From positions 34,260 to 98,259 of the forward strand of contig JAKFXL010000011.1 in NCBI GenBank assembly GCA_021731365.1: 64,000 nucleotides of DNA. The letters are read 5' to 3'. Shown piece by piece: positions 1 to 8,671 of this stretch. The DNA is from Gammaproteobacteria bacterium. GTDB lineage: Bacteria; Pseudomonadota; Gammaproteobacteria; Tenderiales; Tenderiaceae. The translations under genes were made by a program, and so were the position numbers. The notes under the pieces were generated by a model, which was not told where the DNA came from, did not search any database, and worked only from the letters and a program-made list of their open reading frames with translations. Numbering within the stretch: position 1 is the first letter of the stretch; every line of letters begins with the position of its first letter.

Positions 1-511
1 CGGTCATGGCAAGGTAGACGTCCGCCAGGATTTCAGAGTCAAGCAGCGCACCGTGCAGGGTGCGGCTGGAGTTATCGATGTCGTAACGTTTGCAAAGCGC
101 ATCCAGACTGTTGCGCTGGCCGGGATGCATCCGGCGCGCCATATCCAGGGTATCAAGCACGGTGCAGTGGTCGAGTACCGAACCCCACTCCGGCCCCAGC
201 AGCGAGAGTTCATAATTGATAAACCCAATATCAAACGGGGCGTTGTGGATAATCAGCTCAGCGCCTTTGATGAACTCCATAAACTCGGCGGCAACGGTGG
301 CAAACAGCGGTTTGTCGAGCAGAAACTCATCGGTGATGCCATGCACCTCAATGGCACTCTCATCACTGGGGCGCTCAGGCTGTAGATATTGGTGGTAGTG
401 GTTGCCCGTCAGACGGCGGTTGAGCAGCTCAACACAACCGATCTCAATAATCCGGTGCCCCTCACGGGTCTCCAGACCGGTTGTTTCGGTATCAAGAATT
501 ATCTGCCGCAC
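1..511 (-). CDS. dnaQ: DNA polymerase III epsilon subunit (partial, 3' end outside window)
   Basis: 3'-5' proofreading exonuclease of the replicative polymerase. The reading frame starts at a GTG (509-511) preceded by a strong GGAGGAG site and runs off the left edge, so about 170 residues are visible. The N-terminus carries the ExoI motif (ILDTETTG, with the catalytic Asp and Glu), followed by [14 protein letters not shown] and HNAPFDIGF (ExoII), as expected for DnaQ. It overlaps the 3' end of rnhA by 20 bases on the same strand. An rnhA-dnaQ pair is a common gammaproteobacterial arrangement. The GTG start explains why simple ATG searches miss the true N-terminus. Confidence 0.93.
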   Translation of the reverse strand, partial: MRQIILDTETTGLETREGHRIIEIGCVELLNRRLTGNHYHQYLQPERPSDESAIEVHGITDEFLLDKPLFATVAAEFMEFIKGAELIIHNAPFDIGFINYELSLLGPEWGSVLDHCTVLDTLDMARRMHPGQRNSLDALCKRYDIDNSSRTLHGALLDSEILADVYLAMT

Positions 512-974
512 TGGCAACTCCTCCACTCTTTTTATTTAACTGCAGCTCATCGATGCCAAGGTTGGCGAGCTGGTCGGCCTGCTCATTTTCGGGGTGGCCA
601 CTATGGCCTTTCACCCAGCACCACTGCACCTCGTGGCGCAAACGGGCCAGATCCAGCCGCTGCCACAGGTCAACATTTTTAACCGGCTGCCGGGCTGAGT
701 TTTTCCAACCGTTTTTTTTCCAGCCCTTAATCCAGTCGGTAATGCCCTGCATCACATACTTGGAGTCGGTGGTCAGTGTGACCTGACAGGGGCGGGTCAA
801 TGACTCCAATCCCTGGATCGCCGCCATCATCTCCATACGGTTATTGGTGGTATCGGCCTCGCCACCGTGCAGTGTCTTAACCTTGCCTTTGCTCCGCAAG
901 ACCACCCCCCAGCCACCGGGGCCAGGGTTGCCACGACAGGCACCATCCGTAAAAATTTCCACTATTTCCGACAC
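492..974 (-). CDS. rnhA: Ribonuclease HI
   Basis: Degrades the RNA strand of RNA-DNA hybrids (R-loops, Okazaki primers) in the cytoplasm. It has 160 residues, the usual length. The acidic catalytic residues are in the canonical E. coli positions: Asp10 in IFTDGAC, Glu48 in NRMEMMA and Asp70 in TTDSKYV, with a later [15 protein letters not shown] segment supplying the His and last Asp. It overlaps the upstream methyltransferase stop by 13 bases and the downstream dnaQ start by 20, so the three genes are probably co-transcribed. Confidence 0.97.
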   Translation of the reverse strand: MSEIVEIFTDGACRGNPGPGGWGVVLRSKGKVKTLHGGEADTTNNRMEMMAAIQGLESLTRPCQVTLTTDSKYVMQGITDWIKGWKKNGWKNSARQPVKNVDLWQRLDLARLRHEVQWCWVKGHSGHPENEQADQLANLGIDELQLNKKSGGVASAADNS

Positions 975-1735
975 TGTGTACTCCGTGTAGTTGGGCGCGC
1001 CAGCTCACCCAGCAGTCGCCGCCGTGGCTGCCAGCGCGGTTTAATAGGTGTCACCGTGGTGACTCGCTTCTGCGCCACCAACAGGTAGGCTCCTGAAAGG
1101 CCTGGCCAGAACCGCTGCCCCAGCCGCTCCATAAATCTAAGTCTGCGCATCAGCAGGCGATTTTTCAGTGGTGGCCGAAAAAAGTGGTGTTTAACCTCCA
1201 CCACATCAAACCCCAGCAGCGCCATCCAATCCTTAACACGCGAGGGGCTGAGAAAGTCACCGCACCAGGGGGTATCCCCCTTCCGGCCACGGGCTAGTCG
1301 CCAAAGCCCCCAGAGACTCCAGGGGTTAAAACCCAGTATCACCACATGCCCTTCGGGGATCAAAATTCGGTCCACCTCACGCAGGATCTGGTGTGGGTCA
1401 CGTTCAAACTCCAGGGTATGGTGCAGTACAACCACATCCACACTATCAGCCGCGATGGGGATGGCGTCAGGGTAGGCATAGAGCCCTAACGGAGAGACGC
1501 CACAGCCTCTGTCCGGATCAATCAACACACGGTGGGGAATACGGCTGGATGTCAGCAGCTCATCCCCCAGCAGAGACCCCATCTGTACGATGTGGTAACC
1601 AAACAGTGTTGGCAATACCTCACTTAGCCGCTCACGCTCCTGCTGCAACAGCCATTTACCCACCGGACGGCCATACCAGAGGCGTAACGCCTGACGAATT
1701 TTATTGATCTGTTGGCGCTTAAGGCCGGCAATCAT
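962..1735 (-). CDS. Class I SAM-dependent methyltransferase (type 11 family)
   Basis: Probable SAM-dependent methyltransferase of unknown substrate, 257 residues from the chosen ATG. The frame is open 17 codons further upstream, but that extension would overlap gloB and is Cys/Arg rich. Visible features are a SAM-binding-like region, the motif [18 protein letters not shown] (typical of post-motif I of type 11 methyltransferases) and [27 protein letters not shown], which matches the proteins usually found beside rnhA and gloB. The C-terminus is basic. The gloB/methyltransferase/rnhA/dnaQ order is conserved in gammaproteobacteria. The substrate cannot be read from the sequence. Confidence 0.85.
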   Translation of the reverse strand: MIAGLKRQQINKIRQALRLWYGRPVGKWLLQQERERLSEVLPTLFGYHIVQMGSLLGDELLTSSRIPHRVLIDPDRGCGVSPLGLYAYPDAIPIAADSVDVVVLHHTLEFERDPHQILREVDRILIPEGHVVILGFNPWSLWGLWRLARGRKGDTPWCGDFLSPSRVKDWMALLGFDVVEVKHHFFRPPLKNRLLMRRLRFMERLGQRFWPGLSGAYLLVAQKRVTTVTPIKPRWQPRRRLLGELARPTTRSTQCRK

Positions 1736-1794
1736 GCAACACCCCCCATTTCGCGTTACCATGCAGCGCCTCTGCCAGCATGACATTCAAGACA

Positions 1795-2568
1795 ATGATA
1801 AACATCCAGACGCTCCCTGCATTCTCCGACAATTATATCTGGCTGATCCTGCTGGAAGGGAAACAGGCCGCCGTGATCGATCCCGGTGATGCCCAACCCG
1901 TTATGGCAGCACTCAAACAACAGGGGCTGACACTGACCGCCATCCTCATTACCCACCACCACCATGACCATATTGATGGCATAGAGACCTTACGTCACCA
2001 CTACCCTGATGCCCCTGTCTACGGTCCCGACACCCCGCAGATCCCCCAGGTCACCCACCCGGTCATTGACGGTGACATCATCACCCTGGGTCTAGACCCT
2101 CTGACACTGACGGTTCTTGAGGTTCCCGGCCATACCCAGAGCCATGTCGCCTATTACGGCGAGAACAGCCTCTTTTGTGGTGATACGCTATTTGCCGCAG
2201 GCTGTGGTCGATTACTCGGCGGAACGGCCGAACAGCTCCATGAATCTTTAAGCAAAATCAAAATGTTACCCATCAATACACAACTCTACTGCGCACACGA
2301 GTATACCCTATCAAACCTGATTTTTGCCCGGATAGCGGAACCAAACAACCCGCAGATACTCGAACGGCAGTTAATCGAGACAGCCAAGCGGCAGCGCGGC
2401 GTGGCCACCGTGCCCTCCACCCTGGCCCTGGAGCTACAAACCAACCCCTTTTTGCGCTGCAATGAAACAACAATATGGACCGCTGTAGAGCAATTTGCTG
2501 GCCATCCGTTACAGACAGAGGCGGCAGTATTCAAAACACTGCGCTACTGGAAAGACACACTCGATTAG
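1795..2568 (+). CDS. gloB: Hydroxyacylglutathione hydrolase (glyoxalase II)
   Basis: Hydrolyses S-lactoylglutathione to lactate and glutathione in methylglyoxal detoxification. It is a metallo-beta-lactamase fold protein with the binuclear metal motif ITHHHHDHIDG, VPGHTQSH and FCGDTLFAAGCGR, and the C-terminal substrate-binding region with NPFLRC. An in-frame ATG at 1780 would add five residues, but the ATG at 1795 (MINIQTLPAFSDNYIW) matches the family N-terminus, so it is chosen (257 residues). It is transcribed divergently from the methyltransferase with almost no gap. Confidence 0.95.
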   Translation: MINIQTLPAFSDNYIWLILLEGKQAAVIDPGDAQPVMAALKQQGLTLTAILITHHHHDHIDGIETLRHHYPDAPVYGPDTPQIPQVTHPVIDGDIITLGLDPLTLTVLEVPGHTQSHVAYYGENSLFCGDTLFAAGCGRLLGGTAEQLHESLSKIKMLPINTQLYCAHEYTLSNLIFARIAEPNNPQILERQLIETAKRQRGVATVPSTLALELQTNPFLRCNETTIWTAVEQFAGHPLQTEAAVFKTLRYWKDTLD

Positions 2569-2632
2569 TTGATTTAGCCAGTGCCGGGATATACTTTTGC
2601 CACAAAATGACAATTTTAAGGTTACGAACTCC

Positions 2633-4396
2633 ATGGGGAAAATGAAACAAGCCATCGTCAACAGCTGTTTTGGCGTCACGTTAACCGTGCTCATCGCTGG
2701 CTGTGCTGGCCCAACCAACACGTTAAAACCTGCTGCCACCGCAGGTGCACACACCTCTGTGAGCGGCACCGGCAACGCAACACAAACAACACCGGGTAAC
2801 AAACGCCGCGCACCGCTGCCACCCAGCGAGGAGATAGCGCTCGGCGATGACGAAAATATGCCTGATGACGATCCTGACAACGCCGTCGAAGATCCCACCG
2901 CTGAAGATGAAGGTGAAGTGGGTCAGGCGGTATTAAGCGCCTCTCAGCGACTGCTCAACAAAAACAGTCTTAACGGCCAGAATGACGATATCTGGCCACG
3001 GATTAGGGCCGGCTTTAGCCTGCCAGACAGCGACCACCCCAACGTACAACCCAGCCGCGAGTGGTTTGCCAACCACCAGGTCTACCTCGACCGCACCTTT
3101 ACCCGTGCTGCCCCCTATATGCACTACATTATCGAAGAGGTCGAGGCACGGCAGATGCCCCTCGAGATTGCCCTGTTACCCGTAGTCGAAAGCGCCTTCC
3201 AACCCTTTGCCTACTCCCGCAGCCATGCCGCCGGCATCTGGCAATTTATCCCCGGCACCGCTACCAACTACGGACTGAAAATCAACTGGTGGTATGACGG
3301 CCGCCGTGACATCCACGCCTCCACCCACGCTGCCCTCACCTACCTGCAAAAGCTGCACAACCAGTTCAACGGTGACTGGCTGCTGGCCCTGGCCGCCTAT
3401 AACTCTGGCGAAGGCACCGTAGGTCGCGCCATCATTGCCAACCAGAACCGTGGGTTGGGCACTACCTTCTGGGATCTGGATCTGCCACGGGAGACCCGCA
3501 ACTACGTACCACGCCTGCTGGCCATCGCCAATGTGGTTGCCGACCCGGAAAAGTTTGGTCTCACCCTGCGCACCATCCCCAACAAACCCCTGCTCAAGCA
3601 GGTCAACATCGGCGCACAGCTCGATCTGGCCATTGCCGCCGACATGGCCGAGCTTGAACTACAGGAGTTGTACACCTTCAACCCTGGCTTTAACCGCTGG
3701 GCCACGGCCCCCAACGGCCCCCATACACTCCTGTTGCCGCTGGAAAAAGCCGACGCCTTTGAAGATAAACTGGCGGAACTCACCCCTTCACAGCGGATGG
3801 CGTGGGCACAGTATCAAATCCAGCCAGGGGACAATCTGGGTGCCATTGCCAAAAAATATAATGTCAGTGTCGCCGCCATTCAGCGCGCCAACAAGCTGGA
3901 TGGCAGCGCTGTACACGCCGGTGAAACACTGACCATTCCGACCTCCAGCCGCGCTTCACAGGAGTATCTGCTCACGGCCAACCACCGTTTAGAGAGCCGG
4001 CAGAACAAAAGTCAGGAGAAACAGAAGGTGGTCTACACCGTACGTGGTGGCGACACACTCTCCGAAATCTCCTCTAAACATAAAATCAGCGTCAGCAATC
4101 TGGCCAGCTGGAACAAAATGAAGAGCCGCGACACCCTCCGCAAAGGCCAAAAACTGGTGATATGGAAGGAAGGGACACGGGGCAGTAGCACCAAGCTCAG
4201 TAAAAACGGCAGCACCACCAAAAAAGTCAGCTACCGCGTCCGCAGTGGTGACTCACTGGCGCGAATCTCACAAAAATTCAACGTCACCATCAACAACCTC
4301 AAAGAGTGGAACCCTAAAGTACGTGGCCAGTTCATTCAGCCGGGCCAACAGCTGGTTGTGTACGTCGATAGAAACAGGGCCACCGATAACAGCTAA
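2633..4396 (+). CDS. mltD: Membrane-bound lytic murein transglycosylase D with three LysM domains
   Basis: Cleaves peptidoglycan glycan strands non-hydrolytically at the outer membrane. The N-terminus is a lipoprotein signal with lipobox LIAGC. A low-complexity acidic linker precedes the GH23 transglycosylase domain, where the catalytic Glu186 sits in PVVESAFQPFAYS and is followed by AAGIWQFIPGTA and ALAAYNSGEGTV. Three C-terminal LysM peptidoglycan-binding modules begin near YQIQPGDNLG, YTVRGGDTLS and YRVRSGDSLA. The ATG at 2633 is chosen. A TTG at 2597 and an ATG at 2642 are alternatives. Length (587 aa) is normal for the three-LysM form. Confidence 0.94.
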   Translation: MGKMKQAIVNSCFGVTLTVLIAGCAGPTNTLKPAATAGAHTSVSGTGNATQTTPGNKRRAPLPPSEEIALGDDENMPDDDPDNAVEDPTAEDEGEVGQAVLSASQRLLNKNSLNGQNDDIWPRIRAGFSLPDSDHPNVQPSREWFANHQVYLDRTFTRAAPYMHYIIEEVEARQMPLEIALLPVVESAFQPFAYSRSHAAGIWQFIPGTATNYGLKINWWYDGRRDIHASTHAALTYLQKLHNQFNGDWLLALAAYNSGEGTVGRAIIANQNRGLGTTFWDLDLPRETRNYVPRLLAIANVVADPEKFGLTLRTIPNKPLLKQVNIGAQLDLAIAADMAELELQELYTFNPGFNRWATAPNGPHTLLLPLEKADAFEDKLAELTPSQRMAWAQYQIQPGDNLGAIAKKYNVSVAAIQRANKLDGSAVHAGETLTIPTSSRASQEYLLTANHRLESRQNKSQEKQKVVYTVRGGDTLSEISSKHKISVSNLASWNKMKSRDTLRKGQKLVIWKEGTRGSSTKLSKNGSTTKKVSYRVRSGDSLARISQKFNVTINNLKEWNPKVRGQFIQPGQQLVVYVDRNRATDNS

Positions 4397-4433
4397 CCCA
4401 GACACGGATAGACCCAGCCGTTCTGTTACCTCA

Positions 4434-4465
4434 TCAAGGGCCACTACCCTGGCAGTGGCCCTTGA
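4434..4465. terminator. Hairpin between convergent mltD and modC
   Basis: Perfect 12-bp inverted repeat (TCAAGGGCCACT / AGTGGCCCTTGA) with an 8-base loop. It lies between the stop codons of two convergent genes. No strong T-run follows on either strand, so a bidirectional terminator role is inferred from position and stem strength. Confidence 0.55.
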
Positions 4466-4484
4466 TCATATAAAACCATACCCC

Positions 4485-5564
4485 CTACCCCATAGAGACC
4501 GCTTTGATCATAACGTAGAGCCGCTGCCCGGGCACCAGTGCCAGCGTGTGCAGTGACTTGCGGCTGATGCTCGCCAGGAGTGGTGCCCCGACATCCAGTT
4601 TTACCTGTACCGCATGTTGATCCACCGCCGCCTCGGCAATCTCCATCACCGTTGCCTGCAGCACGTTCAGTACACTCGTGGCACTGGTGGGTGGCTCAAG
4701 GATCAGTGCAACGTTGCGCGCCAGCACCTGTACCCGCAGCTCACTGCCAACGGCTGCGTTTTGCAACGGCACGTAGAGCGGCTGTCCATGCAGGTCAAGT
4801 TGCGTCAATCCAAAGTCGTGATCATGGGAGGCCACCCGAGTCTCCAATACGGCACCGGCCAACGCCCCTAACGAGTCGGCCCAACGGAGGTCACTGCACA
4901 CCTCCAACAAGGGGCCACTAGCCACCACTGTCCCGTGGGAGAGCAGCAGCAGTGTCTGCGCCAGTGGCAGAATCTCCGCCAGTGAGTGGCTCACATAGAG
5001 TAGCGGTAAATGTAACTCATGATTCAACCGCTGGATGTAGGGGATAATCTCCTGCTTGCGCTGTTCATCCAGGGAGGCCAACGGCTCATCCAGCAACAGC
5101 AACCGTGGGCTGGAGAGCAGTGCCCGGCCAATGGCTACCCGCTGCTGCTCCCCCAACGAGAGATGGCTGACGGTACGCGCCAGCAAGGGTTGTAACGCCA
5201 ACAGCGTTACCACCTGCTGCCACTCAACCGTTCTCTGGCCCGGCGCTACCCGCTTATACCCATACTCCAGATTGCCGTGCACACTCAGATGGCTGAACAG
5301 CCGTGGCTCCTGAAAGACAAAACCAAACCGGCGTTTGTAGGGGGGGACAAAAATACCCAGCGTCTCATCCTGCAACAGCTCGTCCCCGAGCCGCAGATAT
5401 CCCCCTGGGCTGCGCTCCAATCCGGCGATACAGCGCAACAGGGTTGACTTGCCCGCGCCGGAGGGGCCAAAGATAGCACTCGCCCCCTGGGCGGGAAGAT
5501 CAAACTCAGCGGCCAGGGTAAAGCCAGCCTGCTGTAAATGAAACCGCCCCTGCAACCGACTCAT
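4485..5564 (-). CDS. modC: Molybdate ABC transporter ATP-binding protein
   Basis: ATPase of a molybdate/tungstate importer, cytoplasmic face of the inner membrane, 359 residues. Walker A is FGPSGAGKST near residue 33 and Walker B is LLLLDEPLASLD. The C-terminal ~110 residues form the TOBE/Mop-like molybdate-binding module typical of ModC. The ABC signature is LSLGEQQRV, where ModC proteins normally have LSGGE, so the first glycine is replaced by Leu. Its start overlaps the stop of modB by 4 bases, indicating translational coupling. Confidence 0.92.
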   Translation of the reverse strand: MSRLQGRFHLQQAGFTLAAEFDLPAQGASAIFGPSGAGKSTLLRCIAGLERSPGGYLRLGDELLQDETLGIFVPPYKRRFGFVFQEPRLFSHLSVHGNLEYGYKRVAPGQRTVEWQQVVTLLALQPLLARTVSHLSLGEQQRVAIGRALLSSPRLLLLDEPLASLDEQRKQEIIPYIQRLNHELHLPLLYVSHSLAEILPLAQTLLLLSHGTVVASGPLLEVCSDLRWADSLGALAGAVLETRVASHDHDFGLTQLDLHGQPLYVPLQNAAVGSELRVQVLARNVALILEPPTSATSVLNVLQATVMEIAEAAVDQHAVQVKLDVGAPLLASISRKSLHTLALVPGQRLYVMIKAVSMG

Positions 5565-6232
5565 CTACGCTCACCCCGCTGCATCCCATATACCAACAGC
5601 AACACAACAAATGTAAAACCGAGCAGACCGATCGAGAGCAGATGGGCAGTGGCGTAATCCATCACCTCAACACGCTCAAAGATAGCAATCGACAATACCT
5701 GCGTCTTACCGGGAATACTGCCACCCACCATCAAGACCACCCCAAACTCACCCAGCGTATGGGTAAAACCCAGCACAGCAGCCATGATGTAACCCCGTCT
5801 TGCCAGTGGCATAACCACCGTGACAAAGGTATCCAGCGGGCGGGCACCCAAGGACCACGCACTCTCCAGCGGTTTGCGCCCAACGTTGGTAAAGGCACCC
5901 TGTAACGGCTGCACTACAAACGGTAAGGAGTAGAACACCGAGGCGATCACCAGACCACTAAAGGTAAAGGTCAATGGCGATCCGGTCATGCCCTGCCAGG
6001 GGCCACCCAGCCACCCCTCCGGTCCCAACAGTATCAACAGATAAAAGCCCAACACCGTTGGTGGCAATACCAGCGGCAACGCCACCACCGCCTCCAGCGG
6101 CGTGCGCCAGCGTGATCCGGTATGGGCCAGCCACCACGCCAGCGGCGTCCCCAGCAGCAGCAATACCACCGTGGTCACCGTGGCCAGTTGCAGGGTTAAC
6201 CAGACCGGTGCCAGATCAATGGCGTTCAACAC
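5561..6232 (-). CDS. modB: Molybdate ABC transporter permease
   Basis: Inner-membrane channel of the molybdate importer, 223 residues with five to six hydrophobic segments. The cytoplasmic coupling (EAA) region is LESAWSLGARPLDTF followed by VVMPLARRG, and HTLGEFGVVLMVGG matches ModB. It lies immediately upstream of modC with a 4-base overlap. No periplasmic binding protein (modA) precedes it. Instead a MEKHLA gene and a Nudix-like gene do, and the next gene upstream is on the other strand. Confidence 0.93.
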   Translation of the reverse strand: MLNAIDLAPVWLTLQLATVTTVVLLLLGTPLAWWLAHTGSRWRTPLEAVVALPLVLPPTVLGFYLLILLGPEGWLGGPWQGMTGSPLTFTFSGLVIASVFYSLPFVVQPLQGAFTNVGRKPLESAWSLGARPLDTFVTVVMPLARRGYIMAAVLGFTHTLGEFGVVLMVGGSIPGKTQVLSIAIFERVEVMDYATAHLLSIGLLGFTFVVLLLVYGMQRGERR

Positions 6233-6247
6233 AGCGCCTCACCACCC

Positions 6248-6703
6248 TCACAAAAAGTACCAGTCAGCAAACATCGCTGCCTGCCCATGGTAACCACCGT
6301 CCCCATCCACCAGATTCCAGACCGTGGCCCGCTCAATCATAAAACGGCGACCATCATTGGCAATACGCACACCACTATAGTTATCAATGAAGCCGTGGGT
6401 TTTTACCTCATACAGCAACCGCTCACGCGCCTCACGGTTAGGTTGCTCCGCAGAGTAGCGCGAGGGCAACGCCGTAAACGTCTGCCACTCCATACCAAAC
6501 AGATCCAATGCGGTTTGATTGCCATAATTAAAAACGGGGTCCGCCTCAGTACCGTGTGATACCAACGCAAACGGCGCACGATCAAAGGCCTCCGCCAACC
6601 GTTCCGGTAGCGACAACTCAAACGCCAGCAGCTGTCGTCCCGTTAAACGAGAGTAGCTATCCTGCAGCAACATAAGATGGGGAACTAACGAATCAACCTG
6701 CAT
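6248..6703 (-). CDS. MEKHLA-domain (PAS-like) protein
   Basis: 151 residues, almost entirely a MEKHLA domain: HGTEADPVFNYGN, LDLFGMEWQTFTALPSR, NREARERLL and GFIDNYSGVRI are the conserved blocks, ending in ATVWNLVDGDG and a Gly-Gln-Ala motif. MEKHLA domains are PAS-related and probably bind a small ligand, but the biochemical role of the stand-alone protein is not established. The start codon follows the stop of the upstream Nudix-like gene with no gap, and the gene ends 15 bases before modB, so it belongs to the mod operon. Confidence 0.85.
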   Translation of the reverse strand: MQVDSLVPHLMLLQDSYSRLTGRQLLAFELSLPERLAEAFDRAPFALVSHGTEADPVFNYGNQTALDLFGMEWQTFTALPSRYSAEQPNREARERLLYEVKTHGFIDNYSGVRIANDGRRFMIERATVWNLVDGDGGYHGQAAMFADWYFL

Positions 6704-7111
6704 TTATATAAACCCAATATCAACCAACAACTCCAGGCACTTCTCATCAACATCAAGCGTAGCAATGGCCAGCGCACTAACCCACGCCGCGTCCAATACC
6801 GCAGCCCCCGGCTGTAACTCCCCGCCAAGATAATCTGCCTCCATCTCAATCACAACCGAATGTTCCGTTACTGCCCCATCCGTCGCTGATACCATCCGGT
6901 CATAACCATGAAGCACCGCCCCGGAACGGATAACAACCCCCGTCGCCGCCAGCACCTCACGCTCAACACAGCGCTGCAAACACTCACCCCACGGCAACAC
7001 CGCCAACGGCAGAGACCAACAGACCTCACCCGCACTACACACCCGCTTCACAAGCAATACCGCGCCGTAGTGCACCACCACTGCCGCAATCTCAACAACC
7101 GGTGCCTTCAT
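6704..7111 (-). CDS. Nudix-fold protein with degenerate catalytic motif
   Basis: About 135 residues from the ATG at 7111 (alternatives at 7126 and 7183). The opening MKAPVVEIAAVVVHYGAVLLV and the later CWSLPLAVLPWGE look like a Nudix fold. The Nudix box aligns as E-x7-REVLAATGV, so the two adjacent metal-binding glutamates of REuxEExGu are alanines. It may have lost hydrolase activity and kept a ligand-binding fold, as in Nudix-like sensors; this is inference. It is the first gene of the Nudix/MEKHLA/modB/modC operon. Confidence 0.65.
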   Translation of the reverse strand: MKAPVVEIAAVVVHYGAVLLVKRVCSAGEVCWSLPLAVLPWGECLQRCVEREVLAATGVVIRSGAVLHGYDRMVSATDGAVTEHSVVIEMEADYLGGELQPGAAVLDAAWVSALAIATLDVDEKCLELLVDIGFI

Positions 7112-7170
7112 CAAATGCCCATCCATACATCCAAACCCACACCACACAAACAATAAAAAACGGCGTTTTC

Positions 7171-7199
7171 TTGTCCCCCACACCCCATCCGCGTAAACT
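7171..7199 (+). promoter_or_regulatory. Putative sigma-70 promoter of the FKBP gene
   Basis: TTGTCC (7171-7176) and TAAACT (7194-7199) are separated by 17 bases, upstream of slyD in the divergent gap. Each matches four of six consensus positions. A ribosome site AAGGG lies ahead of the ATG at 7233. Confidence 0.45.
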
Positions 7200-7232
7200 G
7201 TGGCTTTAAATCACAAGCAAGGGTAATACACT

Positions 7233-7712
7233 ATGCAAATCGGCAATAACAAGGTAGCCGTCATCACCTACACCCTAACCGATAACAGTGGCACTGTCAT
7301 CGATCAAGCCACCGCACAAGAACCCTTTGCCTTTATACACGGCATTGGCAACATCATCCCCGGGCTTGAAAGAGCGCTGGAAGGCAAAACAGCCGGTGAC
7401 ACCCTCACAGTCGCCGTTGAACCTGCCGATGGTTACGGCGAACGTGATGATGCCCTCACCCAGGTCCTGGCCAAAGCCATGTTTGAAGGTGTTGATGAGA
7501 TCACCCCCGGTATGCAGTTCCACGCCCAGACCCCCAACGGCATGAGCATTGTCACCGTAACCGCCGTTGAAGAAGACCAAGTCACCATCGATGGCAACCA
7601 CCCCCTCGCAGGTGTTGCACTCAACTTTAATGTCAGCGTACTTGAAGTGCGTGATGCCACTGAAGATGAGATCGAACACGGCCACATTCACGGCGAAGGG
7701 TGTGACCACTAA
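7233..7712 (+). CDS. slyD: FKBP-type peptidyl-prolyl isomerase, SlyD family
   Basis: Prolyl isomerase and chaperone in the cytoplasm, 159 residues. It has the SlyD layout: FKBP strands, the FIHGIGNIIPGLERALEG segment, PADGYGERDD, then the inserted chaperone (IF) domain and a return to FKBP with GNHPLAGVALNF. The C-terminal tail HGHIHGEGCDH is a short His/Cys metal-binding tail compared with E. coli SlyD, so nickel binding would be reduced. It is a single-gene unit followed by a strong terminator. Confidence 0.9.
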   Translation: MQIGNNKVAVITYTLTDNSGTVIDQATAQEPFAFIHGIGNIIPGLERALEGKTAGDTLTVAVEPADGYGERDDALTQVLAKAMFEGVDEITPGMQFHAQTPNGMSIVTVTAVEEDQVTIDGNHPLAGVALNFNVSVLEVRDATEDEIEHGHIHGEGCDH

Positions 7713-7737
7713 CTCACTATATTAAATAGCGAGTAAT

Positions 7738-7762
7738 AAAAGGGAGCTTGGCTCCCTTTTTT
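7738..7762 (+). terminator. Rho-independent terminator of slyD
   Basis: Stem AAAAGGGAGC / GCTCCCTTTT with a 3-base loop, followed by more T residues, 26 bases after the stop codon. Textbook intrinsic terminator. Confidence 0.9.
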
Positions 7763-7931
7763 ATTGCCCATCAGATTACATCACAACTTTAAAAAACCCA
7801 GTTCAGCTGATCAACCCAGACAACCCCACCATCCTAAATAATTTCTGTATAGCATCAACAAGGCACTCAAGTTTCCACGTTTGAATCGAGGTATTTATTC
7901 CTTCATTTATAAAGCAATTCATCGCTTCATT

Positions 7932-8141
7932 TTAGGCATGAACAACAAGTTTCTTATTTAGGAATGTGGTGCTATATTTCGAACGGTGCACATACCAAGG
8001 ATCAGCCGGAGATTTAATCCCTTGTTTATCAGTGGAATTCATATAACGATCCCAAAACCAACTGGCAGGAACTGTTTCTTTTGATACGCGGATATCCATA
8101 TTCCAGCACTGAAAAAAAATGGTGTAAAACCACAACGTCAA
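7932..8141 (-). pseudogene. Short remnant resembling the C-terminus of a large restriction/helicase protein
   Basis: A 69-codon open frame at the left end of the accessory island. Its core WFWDRYMNSTDKQGIKSPAD resembles, by eye, the DRY-x-TDK-x-GI-x-DP-x-W block near the C-terminus of type ISP restriction-modification helicases. The rest of such a protein is absent on both sides, so if the resemblance is real this is a decayed fragment. The flanking sequence is AT-rich and holds no other supported gene. Confidence 0.25.
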
Positions 8142-8182
8142 ACGTTGCCTATGGGAATGGTATCAAAACGACAGTAGCGGAT

Positions 8183-8207
8183 GTGCTAGACAGATTCTGT
8201 CTGGCAC
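8183..8207. repeat. Stem-loop ahead of an attC-like core
   Basis: Inverted repeat GTGCTAGACAG-ATT-CTGTCTGGCAC (one mismatch). It is followed 28 bases later by ACACGTTAGCC (8231-8241), the same right-hand end as the attC site at 8954-9031. No left-hand partner core is visible, so it may be a damaged attC site. Apart from this and the small remnant, 7763-8502 holds nothing recognisable. Confidence 0.3.
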
Positions 8208-8502
8208 GCTTTTTAATATTTCTGTTTAATACACGTTAGCCTAAAAATAATAAAACTAGTTGGGCGTTTACGTGCCCATAGAGTTAAACCGTGGGGCGTT
8301 GACAAAAGGCATTATGTTGTGGTCTCGAATTGAAATCGCCAGGCATCAAGCGCATCATCAGAGGCGGGCTTGGTTCATTCAGTGTGCAATGGTTAAGCAC
8401 ATCGTAGTCTGAACGTTTTTTGGAAAGTGGTCGCCACTAGCAGGCAGTGGGCCGCTCAGTTATAAACAATAGTGCGTTCGGCGTGTTGGGCTTTGTTCAT
8501 CA

Positions 8503-8604
8503 GGCTAACTCAACAATTCACCAGACCCACTCCAGCGGCGGACCTATTCACTCCGTCTTTGCCACGTGCGCCGCTTCCGTGGTCCGGTTATCAAAACGTT
8601 AGGC
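8503..8604 (+). other. attC-like integron recombination site
   Basis: Bounded by GGCTAAC (8503-8509) and GTTAGGC (8598-8604), which are near-complementary integron core sites. The interior folds into an imperfect hairpin: CCAGACC..AGCGGCG on the left pairs with CGCCGCT..GGTCCGG on the right, with unpaired bases. The length of about 100 bp suits the attC family. It precedes the small-gene cassette at 8672. Confidence 0.7.
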
Positions 8605-8671
8605 ACTTAATTAAGCAGCAGTAGTAGCATGTTGGAATAGTACTTTCTGAATATTTTTAAAGGAGAGAATC

